A stretch of DNA of 64,000 bases, from assembly GCA_947500445.1 (NCBI GenBank), contig CANMSB010000008.1, positions 62,001 through 126,000 on the forward strand. Direction: 5' to 3'. A program made the position numbers and the translations under genes. This document shows positions 51,676 through 61,675 of this stretch, in pieces (the first letter of the stretch is position 1; each line of letters begins with the position of its first letter). This stretch comes from an uncultured Flavobacteriaceae bacterium. GTDB taxonomy: Bacteria; Bacteroidota; Bacteroidia; Flavobacteriales; Flavobacteriaceae. The notes beneath the pieces were generated by a model, which had not been told where the DNA came from, did not search any database, and worked only from the letters and a program-made list of their open reading frames with translations.

Positions 51676-52743
51676 TTATAAGGTATTTACATTATTAAGG
51701 TCCTCAAAGGCCTTTTTCAAACGTTCTACAAAGCTTTTTTCACCTTCCCTTAACCAAACGCGGGGATCGTAAAACTTCTTGTTGGGCTCATCGTCGCCTT
51801 TTGGGTTACCGATCTGGGTCTGTAAAAAGGCGTGCTTCTCCTGAACATAGTCCCGGACCCCGGAAAGAAATGCATATTGCAAATCGGTATCGATGTTCAT
51901 TTTAATAACACCGTAGCTGATACCTTCCCGTATTTCCTCCACCGTAGATCCCGAACCACCGTGAAAAACAAAATCGATATGGTTGTGTTCCACCCCGTAC
52001 TTTTCACTGATGTATTCTTGGGAATTCTTGAGGATTTTTGGCGTCAACTTTACATTGCCCGGTTTGTAAACCCCATGTACATTTCCAAAAGCGGCGGCAA
52101 TGGTAAATCTAGGGCTGACCTTTGAAAGCTCCTCATAGGCATAGGCCACTTCTTCGGGCTGGGTGTATAATTTGCTATCGTCCACATCCGAATTGTCCAC
52201 ACCATCCTCTTCACCACCAGTAATACCAAGTTCGATTTCAAGGGTCATGTCCATCTTGGCCATACGCTCCAAATAGCCCTTACATATTTCGATATTTTCT
52301 TCCAAAGGTTCTTCCGAAAGATCGATCATATGGGAACTAAAAAGGGATTTCCCCGTCTCGGCAAAGTGCTTTTCGCTCGCTTCCAACATGCCGTCGATCC
52401 AAGGCAATAATTTTTTAGCACAGTGGTCGGTATGTAGGATGACCGTAGCCCCGTAAGCTTCGGCCAATTGGTGTACATGCTTCGCGCCCGCAACGGCACC
52501 CTGTACGGCAGCACGCTGCTCTTCATTGGACAAACCTTTCCCCGCATTGAACTGGGCCCCACCGTTCGAAAATTGAATGATGACCGGTGCGTTTAGGCTG
52601 GCAGCGGTTTCCAAAACCCCGTTAATGGTATTGGAACCGATAACGTTTACCGCGGGCAGTGCAAAACCCTTTTCTTTTGCATAGTTGAATATTTGTTGTA
52701 CTTCGTCACCGGTAGCGACACCTGCTTTAATGTTGTGGGACAT
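51676..52743 (-). CDS. fbaA: Class II fructose-bisphosphate aldolase
   Basis: The 355-residue zinc-dependent aldolase of glycolysis has [20 protein letters not shown], the metal/catalytic segment [52 protein letters not shown] and [15 protein letters not shown], plus [10 protein letters not shown] near the end. Its length and motifs fit the longer class IIA form. Its upstream region has a -7 box at 52782-52789. Confidence 0.97.
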   Translation of the reverse strand: MSHNIKAGVATGDEVQQIFNYAKEKGFALPAVNVIGSNTINGVLETAASLNAPVIIQFSNGGAQFNAGKGLSNEEQRAAVQGAVAGAKHVHQLAEAYGATVILHTDHCAKKLLPWIDGMLEASEKHFAETGKSLFSSHMIDLSEEPLEENIEICKGYLERMAKMDMTLEIELGITGGEEDGVDNSDVDDSKLYTQPEEVAYAYEELSKVSPRFTIAAAFGNVHGVYKPGNVKLTPKILKNSQEYISEKYGVEHNHIDFVFHGGSGSTVEEIREGISYGVIKMNIDTDLQYAFLSGVRDYVQEKHAFLQTQIGNPKGDDEPNKKFYDPRVWLREGEKSFVERLKKAFEDLNNVNTL

Positions 52744-52781
52744 AATATTTTTGTCTGTTAAATTTTTTTATTGGAATGGCA

Positions 52782-52789
52782 CAAAAGTA
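52782..52789 (-). promoter_or_regulatory. -7 promoter box of fbaA-accD
   Basis: Minus strand TACTTTTG, an exact TAnnTTTG match 39 bases before ATG 52743. Confidence 0.55.
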
Positions 52790-52854
52790 ATAAAATAACT
52801 AATAGTGGACGATCGGTTTTTTTATGGAACTTGATTCCTCTTTTTGTTCGGAAC

Positions 52855-52970
52855 GGCGAAAACTGGCTTTCGTACCGGTCTGTAGTCATTTTTAGGAGGC
52901 GCCAGCGGACTACGGTTGTTAAAAATGGCAAAATAAGGACGTAAATTGTGATTTTCTAAGGCAAACCAAA
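52855..52970 (-). repeat. Degenerate copy of the MITE-like family
   Basis: Reading 5'-3' on the + strand, GCGAAAACT, then AGCGGACTACGG, AAAAATGGCAAAATAAGGACG and GATTTTCTAAGGCAAA line up in order and spacing with GCGAAAATT, AGCAGGGCTACGG, AAAAAAAGGCAAAGAACGGA and GATTTTTTAGCAAA of the element at 40357-40516. The terminal repeats are not recognisable. It fills most of the 316-base gap between fbaA and tamL. Confidence 0.5.
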
Positions 52971-53059
52971 ACGGGTAAACGCCTTCCTTTTGCATTTAGG
53001 GAAACCCCGCTGTGCGAAAACGTTTTGTGCTAGCCGAACAAAGCTGCGATTTAAAAAAA

Positions 53060-55654
53060 TTAAAAAGGATAATTGATGCCTATTTGAAGTACCGAATTCG
53101 CAAAGTTATAATCGCGGAACCATCGTTTGGATTGCTCTTCTGCGGGATTATAGGTCTTAAACCCAAGATCTACCCTAAATAGGAAATAGGTAAAATCATA
53201 ACGAAGCCCGAAACCGGAACCCAATGCAATGTCGCCCAAAGAACCGATGCCCTTAAACTTGGCGTCGGGGTCTTCCACATTGTCAAATACGTTCCAGATG
53301 TTCCCCGCATCGGCAAAAAGGGCTCCCTTAAAATTACCGGCGACCGGAAAGCGGTATTCCAGATTAAGGGCAATTTTCAGGTTCGCTTCGTTAAAATCAT
53401 TAATGGCATTCGTTTTTCCAGGACCCAGACTATAGGGGAACCATCCACGATTGTCGTTGGCCCCACCGGCGAAATAACTACGTACGAAGGGGATGCTGTT
53501 GGAGTTTCCGTAAGGGACCGCGATTCCAAAAAAGGAACGAAAGGCCAGTACGTTCGAACGCCTAAAGTCCCAATACTTCACAAACTCGGTCTCGCCCTTT
53601 AGATATTGTGAAAAGACTACGTCCAACACTTCCCTACTGCCTTCCTCCCCGCCGAAAGGGATAAGCTGCGACAGCCCCGACAACAGATTTCCGGCACTTT
53701 CGATCTTGAACCGGAATTGGTAAAAGTCATTATCCGTCAACGCTTCCCGGTTATTGAGGTTTAGGGTATAGTTACTTGCAAAGATCAGGTTGTCCTCTAC
53801 CAAGCGCAACCTTCGTTCTTCAATACGGCCCACATCGGTGCGGTCCTCCGCGCTCAGTCCCACAACTTGATTATTGCGCACGGCCTGAATAAACCCGGCG
53901 GTCCCGTCCGGAATTTCCAATCTGGGTTCTGTTTGACCTTCCGGGGGGTCGAAAAAATCGCTAAGCGTAGGATCATCCTGGTAGGCATCCGCAATATCGT
54001 CCAATTCGGCGTAGGAACTTCGGTAGAACGAGAAAAATTGATCGGGACGCACGTTGTTTACGAACTGCACGTTCAGTAACTCGATGTTATGGTTGATGCG
54101 TTGTGAGGGTTTCCAACTATATCCTAAAACTGAATTTAGGGTACGTTTGTCCAACCCGATATTTTGCTGAAAACTCGCCCCAACCGATAATCGCGTCCTG
54201 GGAAGGGAATAACTTGGGATGAGGGTATTGGTTTTAATGAACGGAAACCAGATGCGGGGAAAATCCAGACTGAGGTCCGCTCCGTATTCCTGAATATTGA
54301 AAAAGCGATTGTCCTGAATATTGGGATCACTGGAGTTACCAAGGCTCAAACGCGTGGAAAGGCTGAGGTTTTCGGCTCCTTTGAAAAGGTTTCTTGCTTG
54401 TAAAGACGGACTCACCGCCATACCGATACGTTGAATATTGGAATGCGTCACATCCAAATTGGCCCCAAAAGAATATTTTGGTCGGGCGGCCAAATAAATA
54501 TTGGATGTCAATTTTCTTCGCGTGCTGTCGGTATCAAAGGTGATGGTCGGATATTTGAAAACCCCCAAATTGGTAATTTGCCGGTAGGTACGCACCTTGT
54601 CGATATCGCGGTAAAGGCTATCTTTTTCAAAGAACACGGCATCGGTAAGTGCCTTGGGCTTAAAGCGTAGCTTTCCCCTGTAAAATATGGTATATCCGTT
54701 ATAGCGAATGAATTCCTGCTGGGTATTGTTATCGTCAAAAAGAAAATCCGTGTAAATGTTGATGTTCTCAAAATGGGTAACCTTGTAGGGCTCCGTGGTA
54801 ATGGTACCTTCCCCACGTTTTCTAAGATCGTCGATGTTCAATATCGCACCCATTTTTTGGTCATTGGCCAAACGGGTAGTATCGCTGATGATATCGAATT
54901 TTATGGAGCTCTCTTGAAAATTGTATACCCCGTTGTTCCGGAATACCTCTGTGAGCCGTTCGCGTTCCCTACCAAATTCATCTACATTAAACTGGCTCCC
55001 CTTTTTAATGATCGCATCGGCAACGTTCAACCGATATAGGGAATCTATGGTGGGAGAGGCTATAATGGCCGCTACCGAATCTACCATAAAAGGTTTGTTG
55101 AGCGTTATACGGTAATCCACCAAGGCCCGTTGTGATGACGCGACCGTATCTATGGAATAGGATGTGGTGTTGTTCAAATATCCCTGTGCCTTGTAATAGG
55201 CATTAAGCCGTTCCATGGTAGCCCTTGTCAAGGCGGTATCCAAAATGACCGGTGGCTCCCCAATTTTTTTTAAGGTCTCGCTAAGGCCTTTGACCAAAAA
55301 AGATTCCCCCAAACGGGACACTTGCTTTTCCGACAGGATTTTGTTCAGACGTTTTTCGCGATTTTCCTTTTTGTGCAACCATGCCTGAAAGGAGGAGTCC
55401 GGATTTTGCTTTGCCAAATTATACAGGTTCAATCGAAGCGGATAGCCCAAAATAGTGCTATTGGGTTCCTGTAAAATGAAGTTTTCAATGGCTTCTTCGC
55501 TCACCTTTACGCTATCGGCATAAATAACGTTCTTTTTAACGAGCAGTTGATCATCACCGACCAGTTTTAAGCTGTTGCACGAGAGAAAGAGTAGGGTGCA
55601 TACCCACAAACCAAGGTGACGAATACTTCTTTTTGCTCGCAACGGCTGCCCCAT
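53060..55654 (-). CDS. tamL: TamL-type lipoprotein BamA/TamA-family outer membrane protein
   Basis: From ATG 55654 the protein is 864 residues. A lipoprotein signal (HLGLWVCTLLFLSCNSLK; lipobox LSC) precedes POTRA-like repeats (residues about 30-380, e.g. ERLTEVFRNNGVYNFQE) and a C-terminal barrel with VRSYFAGGANDNRGWFPYSL (loop-6-like) and the end LQIGINYPF. Bacteroidota TamL is the lipid-anchored counterpart of TamA, acting with TamB in envelope biogenesis. A TATTTTTG box at 55661-55668 is only 7 bases before the ATG, which would give a nearly leaderless message. It is divergent from the RNA methyltransferase gene. Confidence 0.9.
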   Translation of the reverse strand: MGQPLRAKRSIRHLGLWVCTLLFLSCNSLKLVGDDQLLVKKNVIYADSVKVSEEAIENFILQEPNSTILGYPLRLNLYNLAKQNPDSSFQAWLHKKENREKRLNKILSEKQVSRLGESFLVKGLSETLKKIGEPPVILDTALTRATMERLNAYYKAQGYLNNTTSYSIDTVASSQRALVDYRITLNKPFMVDSVAAIIASPTIDSLYRLNVADAIIKKGSQFNVDEFGRERERLTEVFRNNGVYNFQESSIKFDIISDTTRLANDQKMGAILNIDDLRKRGEGTITTEPYKVTHFENINIYTDFLFDDNNTQQEFIRYNGYTIFYRGKLRFKPKALTDAVFFEKDSLYRDIDKVRTYRQITNLGVFKYPTITFDTDSTRRKLTSNIYLAARPKYSFGANLDVTHSNIQRIGMAVSPSLQARNLFKGAENLSLSTRLSLGNSSDPNIQDNRFFNIQEYGADLSLDFPRIWFPFIKTNTLIPSYSLPRTRLSVGASFQQNIGLDKRTLNSVLGYSWKPSQRINHNIELLNVQFVNNVRPDQFFSFYRSSYAELDDIADAYQDDPTLSDFFDPPEGQTEPRLEIPDGTAGFIQAVRNNQVVGLSAEDRTDVGRIEERRLRLVEDNLIFASNYTLNLNNREALTDNDFYQFRFKIESAGNLLSGLSQLIPFGGEEGSREVLDVVFSQYLKGETEFVKYWDFRRSNVLAFRSFFGIAVPYGNSNSIPFVRSYFAGGANDNRGWFPYSLGPGKTNAINDFNEANLKIALNLEYRFPVAGNFKGALFADAGNIWNVFDNVEDPDAKFKGIGSLGDIALGSGFGLRYDFTYFLFRVDLGFKTYNPAEEQSKRWFRDYNFANSVLQIGINYPF

Positions 55655-55826
55655 AGAAATCAAAAATACATTGAATTCGGTAAAGTCCCCGTGCCAAAAT
55701 ACCCAAATATGGTTTTGTAGTACGGGAATCTTTATTTTTTACGGGATACCCTTGTGAAAAAAAGGAAATGAAAAAGCAACTTTGGTGTTTTATGGTATAA
55801 ATTGGTCTAAATTTTGGGATTCACGT

Positions 55827-56549
55827 ATGGCTACAAAAAATGAGTTGAAATTTGTCAGGAGTCTGCAACAAAAAAAATACCGCAACCAAAACGGAATGTT
55901 CGTGGTGGAAGGGGCCAAAATGGTAAACGAGCTTCTAGCCTCCGATTATGAGGCGGTTTCGGTGTACACGGTGGACGCATCGGCTTTGAACACCACCGAT
56001 CTATCGGTGTCCTTGATTACCGAAAGGGAGTTGGGGCAAATGAGCGGTCTGACCCAGCCCAATACCGCTATTGGGGTCTTTCGTATACCTGCTTCCGGCA
56101 AGCCCAACGATACCGATTGGATACTGGCGTTGGACGATGTACGCGATCCGGGAAATTTGGGAACCATTATTCGGCTTTGCGACTGGTTCGGAATACGCCA
56201 TTTGGTGTGTTCCGAACATACGGTCGATTGCTACAACCCCAAAGTTTTACAGGCTACCATGGGATCTATTACCAGGGTTACCGTAGGGTATTGTGATTTA
56301 GCCTCCTATTTGGGCGATGCCAATCGACCGATATATGGGGCTTTTATGGAAGGGGAACCGGTTTATGGGCTATCCCTCGAAAAGTCGGGCATTTTGATCA
56401 TGGGAAACGAGGGAAAGGGGATATCGGCAGAAATTGAAAACATCGTTTCAAAAAAAGTGAGCATCCCCCGTTATGGGGACAATGGTGCGGAGAGCCTCAA
56501 TGTTGCCATGGCTACCGCCGTTTTCTTACATGAAATAAGGAAGGTATAA
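55827..56549 (+). CDS. SpoU-family RNA methyltransferase with substrate-binding domain
   Basis: From ATG 55827 the protein is 240 residues. Residues 1-85 are a SpoU substrate-binding-like domain (FVRSLQQKKYRNQNGMFVVE; GAKMVNELL). The SPOUT catalytic domain follows: LALDDVRDPGNLGTIIRLCD, LIMGNEGKGISAEIE and IPRYGDNGAESLNVAMATAV. It 2'-O-methylates rRNA or tRNA; the specific target is not evident. The tamL divergent partner recurs in flavobacterial genomes. Confidence 0.92.
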   Translation: MATKNELKFVRSLQQKKYRNQNGMFVVEGAKMVNELLASDYEAVSVYTVDASALNTTDLSVSLITERELGQMSGLTQPNTAIGVFRIPASGKPNDTDWILALDDVRDPGNLGTIIRLCDWFGIRHLVCSEHTVDCYNPKVLQATMGSITRVTVGYCDLASYLGDANRPIYGAFMEGEPVYGLSLEKSGILIMGNEGKGISAEIENIVSKKVSIPRYGDNGAESLNVAMATAVFLHEIRKV

Positions 56550-56556
56550 AAAACGT

Positions 56557-56586
56557 AATACTATTTCAAAGGTAAAAACGGTATTA
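56557..56586. repeat. Short palindromic repeat between convergent genes
   Basis: ATACTATTT ... AAACGGTAT around CAAAGGTA is a variant of the ATACCATTT-N8-AAATGGTAT palindrome. It fills the 34-base gap between two convergent genes and its right end supplies the stop codon of the PorT-like gene. It may serve as a bidirectional terminator. Confidence 0.6.
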
Positions 56587-57300
56587 TTCAAAAGTAAAGT
56601 TGATGAACAGCCCCCTGGTACGCATTGCATCGATGTTGCCCGTCCAAGGACTATTTGGGTCAGCATCGGGAATCAGTTCGTCCGACATGGTGAACACGCC
56701 CCTTATGGAAGGCGTAAATTTGAAATACTCCAAGTAAAAGTCGATACCGAAGCCCAGTTCGTAGTTGTAGTTCCATTTGGTCATTCGAAAGGTACCACTG
56801 CTATTATCGTCCAAATTGGTTTCATTGCTTCCCAAATTGAGGGATGCCGATGGTCCACCTATTAAAAAAGGTTTCCAATTCCCAAAACGTTTGGTACTTA
56901 CTTTCAGGAGTAACGGAAAATTGATGTAGGTCGATTTTACTTCCCTTAAGATGTTGGCGGGAATACTTTCTTCGGGTGAAAATTTGGTGTAGTTCAAGTT
57001 TCGGGCATTGTAATGCAACCCGGGTTCAAAACGAAGGTCAAGAAACTCGTTGAGTCGCATTTCGCCGATAAGCCCTACGTTAAAGCCCACCGATTTGTCT
57101 ACCAATATTTCATCTTCCATACCGAGATCGGTTTCATAATCGAACTTGAAATCGTATTGGTTGAATCCGAGGAAATACCCGTAATTCAGGAACTTTTTGT
57201 CCTTGTTCTCTATATTCAGTACCGGATTTTCCTTGAACTGGGCAAAAGCCGTCGTTCCGGAAAAAAATACTAGAAACAACAGTAAAAAAGTAATCCTCAT
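56584..57300 (-). CDS. porT: PorT/SprT-like outer membrane protein of type IX secretion
   Basis: From ATG 57300 the 238-residue protein has a signal peptide (MRITFLLLFLVFFSGTTAFA) and an eight-strand-barrel pattern: LNYGYFLGFNQYDFKFDYE, LGLIGEMRLNEFLDLRFEPG-like strands, NFPLLLKVSTKRFGNWKPF and a C-terminal aromatic end GLFINFTFE. Its position 5 bases after menG and its sequence match the PorT/SprT family, an accessory component of type IX secretion and gliding in Bacteroidota. It would be translated with menG from one mRNA. Confidence 0.87.
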   Translation of the reverse strand: MRITFLLLFLVFFSGTTAFAQFKENPVLNIENKDKKFLNYGYFLGFNQYDFKFDYETDLGMEDEILVDKSVGFNVGLIGEMRLNEFLDLRFEPGLHYNARNLNYTKFSPEESIPANILREVKSTYINFPLLLKVSTKRFGNWKPFLIGGPSASLNLGSNETNLDDNSSGTFRMTKWNYNYELGFGIDFYLEYFKFTPSIRGVFTMSDELIPDADPNSPWTGNIDAMRTRGLFINFTFE

Positions 57301-57304
57301 AGGT

Positions 57305-58033
57305 TTATTTTGTGGCAACATAAATGGATGCGACCCCAAAGGTCTGGGGTCTGTTCTCTACCTCTATAAACCCGATTTTACGCAAAATATTGTTGAAGGC
57401 TTCCCCATGGGGGAAAACTGCAGCCGATTCGCTCAGGTAGGTGTATGCCGAACGGTCTTTGGAAAACAAACGGCCAATGACCGGGAGAATGAATTTGGTG
57501 TACAACCGATACCCTTGTTTGTAAGGGAATTTGGTAGGAACCGAGGTTTCGAGAATCACTAGGGTCCCGTTTTTATCGAGTACGCGATAAATCTCTGCCA
57601 ACCCTTTTTCCAAGGTCTCAAAATTCCGTACCCCAAAGGCCACCGTTACGGCATCGAAACTGTGATCGTCGTAGGCCAGTTTTTCGCTGTCGCCCACGAC
57701 CATTTTAATGGTATCGCCCATTTTTTTATCCAATACCTTTTTCTTGCCTACTTCGAGCATTCCTGGCGAAATATCGAGTCCTACGATCTGTTCCGCACCC
57801 GTTTCCATAAGGTTGATGGCAAGGTCACCGGTTCCGGTAGCGATGTCCAGTACATTCTTAGGGGCTTTTTTCTTTAGAATATTGACCACCCTTTTACGCC
57901 ATTTGATATCGATACCGAAGGAAATTATCCGATTAAGGCCATCATAATTTTTGCTGATGGTGTCGAACATTTTAGTGACCTGGGCCTTTTTTCCCAATTG
58001 GGAATCGTCGTAGGGTGTGACTTTTTTCGACAT
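57305..58033 (-). CDS. menG: Demethylmenaquinone/UbiE-type C-methyltransferase
   Basis: From ATG 58033 (MSKKVTPYDDSQLGKKAQVT) the protein is 242 residues, normal for UbiE/MenG; the open frame upstream crosses the promoter box. Motifs: MFDTISKNYDGLNRIISFG, the SAM site VLDIATGTGDLAINLMET, and VTVAFGVRNFETLEKGLAEI. It makes menaquinone from demethylmenaquinone, the respiratory quinone of this group. Its stop lies 4 bases before the PorT-like start. Confidence 0.96.
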   Translation of the reverse strand: MSKKVTPYDDSQLGKKAQVTKMFDTISKNYDGLNRIISFGIDIKWRKRVVNILKKKAPKNVLDIATGTGDLAINLMETGAEQIVGLDISPGMLEVGKKKVLDKKMGDTIKMVVGDSEKLAYDDHSFDAVTVAFGVRNFETLEKGLAEIYRVLDKNGTLVILETSVPTKFPYKQGYRLYTKFILPVIGRLFSKDRSAYTYLSESAAVFPHGEAFNNILRKIGFIEVENRPQTFGVASIYVATK

Positions 58034-58049
58034 GCGAACAATTTTTTTG

Positions 58050-58057
58050 CAAAGATA
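58050..58057 (-). promoter_or_regulatory. -7 promoter box of menG-porT
   Basis: Minus strand TATCTTTG, 17 bases before ATG 58033, an exact TAnnTTTG match. It fixes the menG start against the longer frame reaching to 58219. Confidence 0.6.
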
Positions 58058-58452
58058 CGACTTCGCAATGGGAACGTGTACCAAGTTGTTGTTCGAGATT
58101 GGCAATGAACGATTATGTGCGGTAACGAAACTGTTCTTTGGTGGTGTAACCCATTTCAAGCAAGCCAAAACCATCGAAATTTTGATAGGAAATTTAAAAG
58201 TTACCGTTGAAAGGTCCACTCAAGAGATTTTCTTACCGCATAAACTCGTATCGGGTGCAATAAAGCGGTCCGGAATGTGTTTTTAATACAGGTTCTTTTG
58301 ATGCCGACCCAATTAATGCGTAATTTTGTACTGCACGAAAAGCAAATCTTATCTTTCCGTGGATTGCAATATGACCGAATCGGTTGATCGAGCATTTCTT
58401 TCTTATCGGCGAACAAAAAATACGCCTAAGTTTATACCATGTACTTAATCGG

Positions 58453-59802
58453 ATGAAAATTATAATTGCTGGAGCAGGTGAAGTCGGCTTTCATTTGGCA
58501 AAACTACTCTCCTATGAATCTCAGGATATTACGTTGATCGACACGGACAAGACCGGGTTGGCCTATGCCGATAGTCATTTGGACATTCGGGTATTGCGCG
58601 GCGACGCCACCTCTATATCGGTGTTAAAGGATGCCAGGGTAGCCAGTTCCGAACTGGTTATCGGGGTCACTTCCTCCGAAACCACCAATATTACCCTTTG
58701 CATGTTGGCCAAACAGCTCGGATGCCAGCGAACCATTGCGCGTATCTCCAACACGGAATTCGTGGACAACAAAGAGTTGGTGAAATTTCACGAATTGGGG
58801 ATCGATGAACTGATCTCTCCCGAGGAGCTTGCCGCTACGGAAATTCAAATGTTGTTGAACAAGTCGGCCTTTAACGATACCTATGAGTTTGAGGACGGTA
58901 CCTTGATCATGGTCGGGGTTTCTTTGCCCAAGACCGCTCCGTTCGTAGGTAAAATGGTGAAAGAAGCGGCTACTATTTTTCCAGAGCTGCATTTCATGCC
59001 CATTGCGTTGCAGCGTACCGGAACACAGTTTACGGTAATCCCTAGGGGCGATACCGTTTTTAAGGAAGGAGACCAAGTGTACTTTATAACGGTAAAAGAG
59101 GGTGTGGATGAACTCTACAAACTTACCGGAAAAAAGAAACAGGATATTAAAAATGTGATGATTTTGGGGGGGAGCCAAGTCGGTTTTAAGGCCGCCCGCG
59201 ACCTCTGCGCCAAAAAATTCAACGTAAAACTCATTGAACAGGATAAGGAAAAGGCCTTTGACCTTGCCGACGATCTTCCGAACGCCCTGGTCATTAATGG
59301 CGATGGTAGAAACGTTGAACTTTTGGAAGAGGAAAGTCTCGAATCCATGGATGCCTTTATCGCCGTTACCGGAAACTCGGAGACCAACATCATGTCCTGT
59401 TTGGTGGCAAAGTCGAAACACATTAAAAAAACCATCGCATTGGTCGAGAACATGGATTATTTTCAGCTCTCCCAATCCATAGGGATCGATACGTTGATCA
59501 ATAAAAAGCTATTGGCGGCCAATAACATTTTTCGTCACATCAGAAGGGGCGAAGTAGTTGCTTTGATGCGTTTGAACAACCTTAACGCCGAAATATTGGA
59601 ATTTGTGGTGAAATCCGATTCCAGGGTTACCGGCAATATTATACGGGAGCTCGATTTTCCGAAATCGGCCACTATCGGGGGCGTGGTACGGGAAGGTAAA
59701 GGGTACATACCGCTGGGAGGTTTTGAAATTCGGGAGGGCGATAGGGTAGTGGTCTGCTGCTTGCCCGAGGTAATACCGGTTATCGAACGATTGTTTTTAT
59801 AG
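58453..59802 (+). CDS. trkA: Trk system potassium uptake regulator TrkA
   Basis: From ATG 58453 the peripheral membrane protein is 449 residues with two Rossmann RCK-N domains: IIIAGAGEVGFHLAKLLSYE at the N-terminus and VMILGGSQVGFKAARDLCAK midway. Each is followed by an RCK-C domain (KTAPFVGKMVKEAATIFPEL; DSRVTGNIIRELDFPKSATI). It gates the TrkH channel by binding nucleotides. The trkH start follows its stop directly. Confidence 0.96.
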   Translation: MKIIIAGAGEVGFHLAKLLSYESQDITLIDTDKTGLAYADSHLDIRVLRGDATSISVLKDARVASSELVIGVTSSETTNITLCMLAKQLGCQRTIARISNTEFVDNKELVKFHELGIDELISPEELAATEIQMLLNKSAFNDTYEFEDGTLIMVGVSLPKTAPFVGKMVKEAATIFPELHFMPIALQRTGTQFTVIPRGDTVFKEGDQVYFITVKEGVDELYKLTGKKKQDIKNVMILGGSQVGFKAARDLCAKKFNVKLIEQDKEKAFDLADDLPNALVINGDGRNVELLEEESLESMDAFIAVTGNSETNIMSCLVAKSKHIKKTIALVENMDYFQLSQSIGIDTLINKKLLAANNIFRHIRRGEVVALMRLNNLNAEILEFVVKSDSRVTGNIIRELDFPKSATIGGVVREGKGYIPLGGFEIREGDRVVVCCLPEVIPVIERLFL

Positions 59803-61293
59803 ATGGGGCTCAATACTAGGATCATATTACACATCATGGGGCTGTTGTTGCTCTGTAATGGAGGCTTTATGCTCATTGCGGCCTTGGTTAGTGGCCTGTA
59901 TCGCGACGGTGCTACCTTGGGCATAACCGTTGCCGCGATCACGACCTTGTTCGTTGGGGTGTCCGCCATGTATTTTACCAGGGGGCATAAAAAAGAGGTA
60001 AAACGAAAAGAGGGGTATCTCATCGTAACCTTTGGTTGGGTTATCATGTCCGTATCGGGAATGCTTCCCTATGTTTTTTCTGGAGCGGTACCCGGTATTA
60101 CCAATGCTTTTTTTGAGACCATTTCGGGGTATACCACCACGGGGGCCTCTATTTTAGACGATATTGAGGCGCTTCCTGAAGGATTATTGCTTTGGCGAAG
60201 CCTAACCCATTGGATCGGGGGCATGGGTATCATCGTTTTGGCAATTGCCATTTTGCCCTTGTTGGGTATCGGGGGCATGCAACTGTTCGCCGCAGAGGCG
60301 CCCGGTCCGAATACCGATAAACTTCACCCAAGGATTACCGATACCGCCAAGCGGTTGTGGCTCATTTACTTTGGGTATACCGTTGCGGAGACCCTGTTGT
60401 TGAAGCTTGCGGGAATGACGTTTTTTGATGCCGTCAACCACTCTTTGGCCACCCTTTCTACCGGTGGTTTTTCTACCAAAAATTTAAGCGTTGCCTATTG
60501 GAACGATCAACCGCTCATTCAGTACATCATTATCCTTTTTATGTTTTTGGCCGGGAGTAATTTTGTATTGAGTTATTTTGCCTTCAAAGGGAAGGTGCAA
60601 AAAATAATCCGGGACGAGGAGTTCCGTTTCTATGCGATATTCATTTTCGGTTTTGCCATTTTGGCCGCTTTTGTGGTGTTTTTTAAAGCGAACGTGCCCA
60701 TTACGGAATACCACCCCATGGTTTTCGGGGAAGCGGAGAGCGCTTTTCGCCATTCGTTGTTCCAGGTAATCGCAGTGATTACTACGACCGGTTTTGTTAC
60801 CGCGGATTTTACGAGCTGGACACCCTTTTTGACCGTTTTCTTTTTCGGGTTGATGTTTCTTGGCGGTTCCGCAGGATCCACCTCGGGCGGTATGAAAGTA
60901 ATGCGCCATCTGTTGATCATAAAAAACGGTCTTTTGGAGTTCAAGCGAACACTTCACATGAATGCCGTTATTCCGGTTCGGTACAACAATAAAACCGTGA
61001 AAGAACATATCGTTTACAACATTATCGGCTTTTTTGTACTATACATGTTGTTGTTCATTATCGGTTCTTTGGTGCTTGGCGCGCTAGGTCTCGATTTTGT
61101 TTCGGCCATAGGGGGTGCCGCCTCGTCATTGGGGAACGTAGGTCCTGCTTTTGGAAGTTTAAATCCTTTGAGCAACTTTAACGGATTACCGGATCTTGGT
61201 AAATGGTGGTGTTGTTTTTTAATGTTGGCGGGCCGTCTGGAACTGTTTACGGTACTGATTATCCTTACACCCTATTTTTGGAAACGCGTATAG
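59803..61293 (+). CDS. trkH: Trk/Ktr potassium transporter TrkH
   Basis: The 496-residue membrane protein has the four selectivity-filter-like P-loops of the Trk family: SGYTTTGASILDDIE, ATLSTGGFSTKNLS, VITTTGFVTADF and ASSLGNVGPAFGSL. It is a K+ uptake channel working with TrkA, whose stop codon immediately precedes its ATG. Confidence 0.95.
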   Translation: MGLNTRIILHIMGLLLLCNGGFMLIAALVSGLYRDGATLGITVAAITTLFVGVSAMYFTRGHKKEVKRKEGYLIVTFGWVIMSVSGMLPYVFSGAVPGITNAFFETISGYTTTGASILDDIEALPEGLLLWRSLTHWIGGMGIIVLAIAILPLLGIGGMQLFAAEAPGPNTDKLHPRITDTAKRLWLIYFGYTVAETLLLKLAGMTFFDAVNHSLATLSTGGFSTKNLSVAYWNDQPLIQYIIILFMFLAGSNFVLSYFAFKGKVQKIIRDEEFRFYAIFIFGFAILAAFVVFFKANVPITEYHPMVFGEAESAFRHSLFQVIAVITTTGFVTADFTSWTPFLTVFFFGLMFLGGSAGSTSGGMKVMRHLLIIKNGLLEFKRTLHMNAVIPVRYNNKTVKEHIVYNIIGFFVLYMLLFIIGSLVLGALGLDFVSAIGGAASSLGNVGPAFGSLNPLSNFNGLPDLGKWWCCFLMLAGRLELFTVLIILTPYFWKRV

Positions 61294-61316
61294 CCGAAAA
61301 CAAGTCAAGCTTTGGG

Positions 61317-61553
61317 TTATCCTTCATGGAGCGCATCAAATTCCTTCCTTTTGGCCTGAAACCAGGTTTGCATTCCTTCCGGTGACTGCATGATGTGCTT
61401 TATGTCGTTCATCGCCTTCAAATGATCGGCGTCTTCCTTTTCGAACATTTCCATACCGTGCTTTTTACTGAGTTCTGCCATTTCTTCGAACGTTTCCGCT
61501 TGAAACGCCATGTCGCAAGCCCCTCCCAATTGTTTGCACGTCATTGTTTTCAT
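61317..61553 (-). CDS. DUF1059 domain protein
   Basis: The 78-residue protein begins MKTMTCKQLGGACDMAFQAE, the DUF1059 signature of a small protein with two conserved cysteines, followed by helices (EEMAELSKKHGMEMFEK; DHLKAMNDIKHIM). Members are widespread in bacteria and archaea with no established role. It is convergent with trkH. Confidence 0.85.
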   Translation of the reverse strand: MKTMTCKQLGGACDMAFQAETFEEMAELSKKHGMEMFEKEDADHLKAMNDIKHIMQSPEGMQTWFQAKRKEFDALHEG

Positions 61554-61675
61554 GTCACTGGTTTTGTTGGCCGAACGGTTCGATTAGAAAGGACCGTACC
61601 CCAATCACTCCTTACCGAAAATCGGGATATTGCGTTGAAAAATAAAGGTTTATGGCCGTAATAAAAACGGTTTTG

